Shown here: positions 57,317 through 64,000 of the stretch, one piece after another
Numbering within the stretch: the first letter of the stretch is position 1
How the letters are laid out: the number at the start of each line of letters is the position of its first letter
Assembly: GCA_003439945.1 (NCBI GenBank)
Contig: QVRM01005467.1
Location: 397,001 to 461,000, forward strand
Length of the DNA: 64,000 bases
Direction: 5' to 3'
From: Dermanyssus gallinae
Lineage: Eukaryota; Arthropoda; Arachnida; Mesostigmata; Dermanyssidae
Notes under the pieces: generated by a model
The model's input: the letters and a program-made list of their open reading frames with translations, nothing else
What the model was told of the DNA's origin: nothing
Databases searched by the model: none
Translations under genes and position numbers: made by a program

Positions 57317-59967
57317 TCAGAACACATAGGACCGTCTCATCGGTGATGTTGGCAGCGGCTGCGAATGTTCGCCGGCGCCTCCTTGAAGCCTGTGCCGGTC
57401 TGACCGATAGCCAATCATCGCAGCCTGACCGTTCCCTTGGGCGCGACGCCGCTGGGCCGCGTGCAGGTGGTCGCTGATGTGTGCGATGGTGCCCCGCACA
57501 TGGTTCCTAATCCTGTGGGCACGTCGGTGCACACGATCATGCATACGATCATGTAGTTCGGCGTGGACGCGCGAAACTCCAGCCTGGAAGCATTTCGGGC
57601 GCAGTTAGCATATATATATATATATATATATATAATCTAATGCTATGGGGAATAAGAGCGTATATGTTCATCGGTCTTGGACTCCCAACATCGTTAATCA
57701 GATCCCGACCGTTCTCATAAATGACATTATTTTTAACAAGGAGAAGGTAATAGTGCACCTCAACAGCCTTAAGAGACAGTGCTCGCAGACTCCCGACAAC
57801 CTTCCCCCATTTGTATTCAAAGAGCTCTCCGTCAGTTTGGCTGAACCAGTATCACTGATATTTACTCGCTCCTTCGAAGACGGGGAAGTACCGAGTTTCT
57901 TTCGGCAATCTATTATCACCCCGACGCACAAAAAAGGTTCTCGTGCAGCGCCAGAAGATTACAGACCTGTGTCTCAGTGATCAATACCTTGTTTAGAACT
58001 GGAGAAATAATTGTGGCTGAGCTTTACACATTTCTTGATTCTAAAGACCCGTTGGAATCCTCACAACATGATTTTACAAAAGGTCGATCAACGGGTACCC
58101 AGTTACCGGAAGTAGCTCACGATTGGGCGCTGGCCCGAAATTGCAATATTCCTCTGCGTGTTGTTTACTTTGATTTTTCACGTGCATTCGATCGCGTTGA
58201 CCATCATCTGCTTCTGACAAAGATGTCAGCGTTAGGTATCGGCCCCAGAATCATGAACTGGTGCAGAGCATACCTGAGATACCGTACATTTGTCGTCAAA
58301 ATTGAGCATAGCTATTCCGCGGTCGGTAGGTGTATATCGGTGTTCCGCAGGGCTCATGCTTAGGCCCCCAATGTACACAATATTTGTACAGGATCTCGAG
58401 GCTACGCTTCGAGATATTGGTGTTACATATAAGCTGTATGTAGACAATCTTAAAATCTATGTTGAGGCAAAAAACAACAACATAGCTATTCTACAGAAAG
58501 CGATTGATATCGTATCCTTATGGACAGAGCAAAACCGCATGCAAATATCTACTTCCAAGTCTGCCGTTCGCAAGACAATGCCAGATACTATTCAGTATAT
58601 CCGAGCAAGATGGCTTAGTGGCAAAGCCTTTGCCTTGCATTCGGGAGAACTGGGTTCGAGACCCAGATCGGCCACTCTTAAATTGGTTTGCATGGTTTCC
58701 AATTTAAATAAGGTAAATGCCGGAGTGAATTAAAATAACCCATGACATGAAAAAACCGTATACGGGCAATAGCCTTACAAAAAATCTAAAAAAACACTAA
58801 AAAAACGAAATGGCCAAGCCATTCCTGAAGTATCACGCTACAAAGACCTTGGGGTAATTTTCGACCGCCAAATGAAGTTTAGACCTCACATGGGCGAGGC
58901 TGTCAAAGTCGCGTCTCGAATGTGTAATCTTATAATGCGGTCCTTCATTATACAGGATCATAATGTGTACTTAAAGTTGTATCAAACCTTAGTGGTACCA
59001 AAGTGGACTTAATGCTGTCACGTATGGATGCTATTCTATAAAAGATATGTTGACTTTTTGCAGAGCGTGCAAGATAAATTTGTGAAACGAGTTGCTCATT
59101 GATGTTGTCTTCCACGCGAGCGTATCACATTGCCTAGTGTTAGCGAATACAAACCCCATGCCGATTACCGCATGTTTAAACAACTAGCGCGCCAGAATTT
59201 TATTACTAGGTATTTTGTTCTAAGACGAAATAATCTCCGAAGCGGCGTCTCCATCTACCCCCCACGAGGTTGTTCGTGTGAACGTTGTAAACAACTCATT
59301 TGCCTGCAGGATTGCACGTCGTTCACAGCTTCGAATCGACTTTGCTTCTATTGTAATACCCCTTTTCATTAAAGGTGATGTGATATGATATCCACTGAAA
59401 TACTGTTTATTTCAGTATGATATGACGTTTATATATTCTTGTAATTTCTCATCTGTGCCTACTATCAGCCACAATGCGTGAGTACCTGATATGTTCTGTT
59501 TAGGCGAGGGTATAAATAAAAAAAGGGTATATACTCTTATATCACTCACTCACACTATAAATACAGGTCTACCATAGCTACTCCCACCGTTTACGCGCTT
59601 TATACATCAATCATTCCCCATATGCCTCGCTCACACTATATAGGATTACCACCTAATGATAAGTATACAGGATAAACAAATGGCAATAGTACTAGGTATT
59701 CGCCGCCTCACTTACCTGGCGTTCGTGGAGTGGCCGAAGTATGCTTTGCAGTGTGGTTGCGTTCATGTGCACCAGCTGGTCGACGCTAATGTGCTTTCGC
59801 GCGAGATACTCGTGGGTTCGCCGCAAATGCTGAATCTGCGTATCGTCCAGGTCAAACAACCCCCACAGCTGAACGGAGTCTGACATTGGAATGGCGACAA
59901 CGCGATAGTTGGCCATGTACGAACACGCCAGGCTCACGAAGGCCAGTGCGAGTGCGACGGCCGACAT
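57317..59967 (-). CDS. Secreted His-rich small protein g3 (two exons, LINE in intron)
   Basis: Exon 1 (59967-59716) is 84 residues and aligns gap-free with g2: signal peptide, SDSVQLWGLFDLDD at 29-42, LRRTHEYLARKHI, ATTLQSILRPLHERQ. The donor is cag|GTAAGTG. Exon 2 (57583-57317; acceptor cttccag) encodes AGVSRVHAELHDRMHDRVH, ..GTIAHISDHLHAAQ and a basic tail, matching g2 exon 2 (VEVTQVHVGRL..GTIVHIGDPLQ), but with spaced His in place of the His run. The product is 172 residues. The intron is 2132 bases because a CR1-like LINE (57645-59372) lies in it antisense; a (TA)n tract sits before the acceptor as in g2. The start is set by alignment; a longer in-frame extension to 60057 falls in the 5' UTR. 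Function unknown. Confidence 0.8.
57609..57634. repeat. (TA)n near the g3 acceptor
   Basis: Counterpart of the larger TA tract in the g2 intron. Confidence 0.9.
57645..59390 (+). pseudogene. CR1-like LINE inserted in the g3 intron (antisense)
   Basis: Order: PPFVFKELSVSLAEPVSLIF, FEDGEVPSFFRQSIITPTHK and EDYRPVS (57645-57975); after a shift, QHDFTKGRSTGTQLPE and motif A VVYFDFSRAFDRVDHHLL (58065-58210); after another shift, a motif C variant YVDNLKIY (YADD lost, about 58436); then the thumb SRYKDLGVIF and the C-terminus (58830-59372). A tRNA-headed insert splits it at 58603. No endonuclease (5'-truncated). Same clade as the 16.3-kb and 63.5-kb elements. Confidence 0.85.
58603..58750 (+). repeat. 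tRNA-derived SINE-like insertion
   Basis: A-box tggcttagtgg (58611-58621) and B-box ggttcgagacc (58653-58663) lie in a head of about 75 bases, followed by a tail (ggtttgcatggtttccaatt, aaatgccgg). The LINE reading frame is interrupted here and resumes near 58830. This is a different SINE from the one at 9.0, 10.8 and 37.1 kb. Boundaries are approximate; no clear target duplication was fixed. Confidence 0.7.
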
Positions 59968-60099
59968 TGTGTGTTCGAAATGGCTGGACGACTTGATGAG
60001 CAGCAAAAAAATGTCGTGTATCAACTGTTGTTGATCGTAGGCTCGCGTATGCGGCACTGACGGACAGTGAAGCAGCCTAGCACGTGGAGCACTCTGCTG

Positions 60100-60400
60100 A
60101 GCTTAATTGTGTGACTGTGATTCAATCTGAGCTGTTCTTATATACACTCGGATGACGGCCGGCGGTCTCCATAGGGGTCCCACGAGTACATGGCGCGCAA
60201 CCGGGCGGAGCTAACGAACGCCCGTTTGAGGTTAAGCGCATTTCTGGGAGGCTGCGACAGTCATCGCCCATGGCGCACCCCACGATATTGTAATTTGTTC
60301 AACGGTGGACTCTGTTGCATCCCGTGGTTCCCGCGCCAGGATAGCTCTTTACTGGCGTGGTGACAGCAGACTCATGTTAAGCTGAAATTTGGGAAATTAC
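60100..60400 (-). promoter_or_regulatory. g3 upstream region and core promoter
   Basis: On minus: TATATAA at 60144-60138, followed by gaacagctcag and a start candidate tcacagtc about 28 bases from the TATA. The block gggacccctatggagacc lies at 60182-60165 and ttagctccgcccggttg near 60214-60197. Similarity to the g2 flank continues to about 60400. Confidence 0.8.
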
Positions 60401-61299
60401 TAGCAGTTAACAGGAATGGTAGCGATTCATACACCATACCATGACCGCACCTGCTTGTTGCACTTGTCACAAAGATCATACGTGGCTGCATGAGACAATA
60501 GGCAGCAACTTTATGATTCGCCGCTTGCATGTCTGTTTATAATTTAGTTAACTAGCTGGTGCAACTAACGGCCGTTTTTAAACTCATAAGCAGTAGATAT
60601 TTTACCCGATTATCAGACATAGTAGATTTTTACCCGACGACAGATAAGCTAAGCTTTTTAATGACTACTATAATAAATAATTAATGTGAATATAATTGGT
60701 GCACGAGTTTCTGTGCAGGATTTTGAGTATTAGACATCTGGTTATAAGAAACATGGCCTGTAAGGAGGTATTATCTATTATTATCGTGCAAGGAGGGAGC
60801 TTTTGAAATGGTGGTACGAACTGTAGCCCAAATAAGCAAGTCGTACCTTTAGCTAAATGCGATGCTACCCACAAACAAATGTAATATGTGACTACTGATC
60901 TTAAAATACCTTCAGGTGTACGACCGCAGGGTGCTCGCACCCCTGCAAAGAGATATTCCAATATTAGCCTCGCTGTTATGGGGCTGCCGATGTCACGCTG
61001 GGAAGGCGATACCATGTTTTCAGTTGTTGTTGTTGTTGTTACTGCTGCTCTTCGAACCACATCCCCGATAGGGTGAGGAGCGCTCTTGTGCGGCTGTTGA
61101 CATACACGGCCTTACTCTCTCTGAAGACGACGCTGGATTTCCATGACTTGAAGTTGGCATTAATGGATACATACAGTTTCTGACCGCAGACGCATGGAAA
61201 ACTTTGACCGGCACAAGCCGTCCCTTTTCAAAATAGGTGCTTGGATTGCACTCGTCCTGCAAGAATCGTCTTGTCTACCTGTTGACAGATACACCGTAG
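60401..61299. other. Unassigned region with (GTT)n
   Basis: Plus ORF 60888-61076 and minus ORF 60668-61060 have no recognised motif. A GTT run is at 61023-61040. Confidence 0.35.
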
Positions 61300-61485
61300 T
61301 CCTTATTCAGAACTTGAGACGAAGGTTCAGCTTACTACCAACGCCACTGTACAACGAATTCATTCAGGCACATTTGGGAAGGCAAGATGGCCAGTCTTCA
61401 TCCAGAATTATTCAAGACCGGCGCCGGCATTAAGTCCAGCACTTGGAAGAAGGCGTTACTCGCGCTAACCGCCAAAGCTTGTAGT
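61300..61485 (+). repeat. ~150-bp repeat, inverted partner of 21641-21800
   Basis: ctgtacaacgaattcattca, tcatccagaatta and ggcattaagtccagc match the minus strand of 21641-21800. Confidence 0.6.
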
Positions 61486-62190
61486 GTCAACTTTTTGTTG
61501 CCTGTATAGCATACCATGATCACCTTCAATAAACACGAGGGGAATAGACAACAAATCTAGTAGTTCTACGACAGTTTATATTGCTGATGGTTGTTTTTGA
61601 CATCAATTAGGTGTGTATAGTTTGAGTCTTTAGCGCCAGCGGCTTGTTGTCCTTGAGAAATAGTTGCCGCCACGCTTAACCATGCAGAATTTGTGCATAG
61701 TTTGTGTCATGTCAGAGAACGTTTTAACCACAGCACCGTACCGAGCCAGATTACTTTGCTAACGTCAGCATTGCCGCGTTTTCATCGGCACAGTCGACAA
61801 TTCGCTTTCGGTTCGGACATCCAAGCTGGCATTTACCGTGGCTATGGAATGTGGTATCCTGTGTGAAGTAAAAGAGCACTGGTGTTACACGATCTTCACG
61901 ATCCCTTCTTTTGCTAAACCCCGACTAGTTAGTGCACTCATTATTGAACTACTTATTATTGAACTATTATGCCTTTTAAAAAGAAATATTACTAATAATT
62001 AGCGCGTATGCTGATCTATTCTAGATAAGCGACTGCGACTAAAAGGCACATGCTCGTATGCACCTTCTAGTCAAAGGTCTGGCCTGTGGCATTTTGCTGC
62101 TGATCCGGTTGCTTGCAACAAAAAGAGTATCTCGTCTCGCGTGCTGTCAGCTGAGGCAGTGCGTCAACTCCCGCGAAACAGAGCAACCGA
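61486..62190. other. No recognisable feature
   Basis: About 700 bases. Overlapping short ORFs (62058-62249 plus, 62067-62258 minus) have no known motif. Confidence 0.4.
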
Positions 62191-63290
62191 GCTATATGGC
62201 ATTTGCAGCTGGCAGCCACAATGACCGCACACTGTACCGCTTTGATTAACACGTGCATTTACAACGGACGACTACCCGCAGCATGGAGACAGTGCGTCAT
62301 GACACCTATTCCAGAGGGCAAGGAACCACGGAGCAGACCCTCTTCTTGGCGGGACATCGTCAAGAAAATCTGCGCTTGCAAATAGCTTGCAAGTCCCCTA
62401 GCCGCCCGTCTAACGTCGTTCATCGAGTACAAAAAGCCATTACCAAACAAACAACATAACTTCTGCGCACAAAGATCAACACTGAATGTACAATTTTCTG
62501 GCAGATATGGAGACAACCCTGGCACGAAAGGGACAGTTTCTATACAGTGTATTTGTGCATTTTCGGCTCGCGCTTGATTCAGGGCCAAAAACGCGAGTCC
62601 TGCTCAAGCTTGCCGAAATCAGGTCCCGGTACGAATGTTGACGGTTATGAAAGACGTGCTACAGACAAATTAGGTTATTCGGGACCACGGTATAGCGGAG
62701 TACTCATGTATAGAACAAACGACGTGCTTGGCTCAGGGCGATAGCGGAAGCCCTTTCCTTATTCGCTCCTAGTGGCCGAGTTACCAACACGTGTACACAG
62801 CTGACATCCAGCTATCAAAATGATAATTATGCCGATGATCTAGTACTCTACAATAGCAGTAGAAACCATCTGCAACAGGCGCTGGCTACTTTATCGGCTA
62901 TGTAAACTTAGTATGCCTTGAAATATATATGCACAAGACAGAGACCATGCAGTTCAGACACGCAGACAGGCTGGCCTCGACCGACACACTTCGGTTAATA
63001 ATAATATATAAAGTTAATAATAATATATAGTATAAATAAAGAATGGACATGATCTAAACTATGTGAGTATGTTCACATATCTCGATATCACAGTGAGCCA
63101 TCTCCTTTTATTACGCCTCTCGCATCATTTGGCACGTACAGCATTGCGTTTTCGGCTCTTGGGGGAAACTAATCTAGATATGTGCGATGCAAAGGACTTC
63201 TTTCGATATGCAGGCAGACGTCTTAAACTACAGTCCGGTGTAGCGCCGCTTATACATAAAAGAAGGCACCGCAGTAGAAGATGGTCACAA
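62191..63290 (+). pseudogene. LINE-A-like fragment (RT blocks)
   Basis: ALINTCIYNGRLPAAWRQCV, PIPEGKEPRSRPSSWRDIVK and KICACK (62235-62385) parallel FNEILKTSHLPEEWK and PKGKGDP..SSYRGIAKKSVIYK of the 25.8-kb copy. After a frame change, PLAARLTSFIEY follows. YADDLVLYNSSRNHLQQALA (62833-62892) is motif C, matching YADDLVLYSRSRFHLQQSLA. Weak thumb similarity runs to about 63260. Motif A is deleted. Confidence 0.75.
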
Positions 63291-63489
63291 GGCTGACTTC
63301 TGCTGAATTACTTCAACCATGTGTACATACAGCCTCTGAACGTCTCCACCGGGACTACAAGCAAACGGCTCACACACTCAACGACATTGGATTTCATTCC
63401 CTTACTGTGCTTGAGAAACATCGAAATCTGCAACACATAATCACCTATATGCCTGATAGTTTACCACTCATAGCATTCAAATAACTGGT

Positions 63490-64000
63490 CGATTTTTTAG
63501 CGGAGCCGTTAGTAATTGTTTTTCTCTCGTTCTTTTGAAGACGGCGAAGTTTCCACCGTCTTCCGTGAAGTTGCATTGTCACACCTGTGCAAAAGAAGTG
63601 CTCTAGAGCAACTTCTTAAAATTGCCTATATATTGCCCAGTGCCTCCCCCCTGCCTAAGATTGGAAAAATTAGCTGTTGATTGCATCTATAATGTTTTAT
63701 CTCCCAACCAACTTTTAGACAATCAGCAACACGGATTTACTAAGGAACGATCGACTGCTACACAATTATTGGAGGCATTTCGTAAATGGGCCCTTGCGCG
63801 AAGTCGTGGACCGTTCCACACTGTTTACTTTGATTTTTCGCCTGCCTTCGGTCGGGTTGACCACCAGATTTTGCTAATGAAGTTGGAATCGCTAGACATC
63901 GGATAAGGTTCGAAATTGGTGCCAAGCCTATCTCGCTGATAAGAGCTCTACGATCAGGGTAAAAATTGCTATGTCTAGCACTGCTACAGGCCGCTCTGGA
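63490..64000 (+). pseudogene. CR1-like LINE, RT fragment, cut by window end
   Basis: FFEDGEVSTVFREV (about 63530, shifted), then in 63622-63906 QQHGFTKERSTATQLLEAF and motif A VYFDFSPAFGRVDHQILL, matching the 57.6-kb element (HDFTKGRSTGTQL, VYFDFSRAFDRVDH). The motif A Asp in AFD is Gly here. A stop occurs at 63904-63906. It continues past the right edge. Confidence 0.8.

Noticed and set aside
59968..60057. Upstream extension of g3 to an earlier in-frame ATG
   Set aside because: The paralogues start at the position equivalent to 59967, followed directly by the signal peptide; the extension lies in the 5' UTR after the predicted start site.

Overview
This is eukaryotic DNA. There are no operons or bacterial ribosome sites. 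Genes are split by GT..AG introns and have TATA promoters, and most of the window is transposable-element wreckage and microsatellite. A mellifera-type mariner, R1-, CR1- and R4/Dong-like non-LTR retrotransposons and small secreted-protein genes suggest an arthropod. A chelicerate (mite or tick) is my best guess, inferred from general character rather than from a marker gene.

Host genes I can support: (i) a three-member paralogous family of small secreted proteins, at 6.2 kb (+, exon 1 only found), 23.3-23.9 kb (+, two exons) and 57.3-60.0 kb (-, two exons). They share a promoter block, signal peptide, an 84-85 residue first exon, a phase-0 intron position and, in two of them, a His-rich second exon. 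I do not recognise the family. (ii) A three-exon secreted-protein gene at 42.7-44.7 kb (-), also unrecognised, with a decayed antisense copy lying just 3' of the 23 kb gene. (iii) A frameshifted REEP5-like fragment at 54.7-55.1 kb (-).

Mobile DNA, left to right: mariner/Tc1 relics (1.3, 2.0, 9.1, 13.5, 28.4-29.3, 29.5-30.0, 39.3 kb) and one complete 1.3-kb mariner with both TIRs and TA duplications (31.5-32.8 kb), whose ORF is broken by one N-terminal frameshift. CR1-like LINEs lie at 16.3-18.8, 57.6-59.4 and 63.5 kb. R1-like LINEs lie at 24.7-25.7 kb and 50.2-51.0 kb, with a 3'-end copy at 41.6 kb. A separate LINE family (here LINE-A) has its fullest copy at 25.8-28.1 kb (-) and fragments at 38.6, 46.5, 48.0 and 62.2 kb. 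Endonuclease-bearing R4/Dong-like fragments (4.8, 33.4, 34.5-35.7, 48.9-49.9, 51.0-53.2 kb) nearly all abut (TAA)n arrays, matching the known (TAA)n target of Dong. A tRNA-derived SINE has copies at 9.0, 10.8 and 37.1 kb; another SINE-like insert sits inside the 58.6 kb CR1.

Long non-coding dispersed repeats (here RF1 at 2.7-4.3, 10-11.2, 14.4-15.3 and 19.5-21.1 kb; RX at 0.2-0.8 and 11.8-12.5 kb) fill much of the left third. A near-perfect 174-bp palindrome is at 41.3-41.5 kb. The window is therefore a repeat-dense region in which a few fast-evolving secreted-protein genes are embedded, one with a LINE carrying a SINE nested inside its intron.
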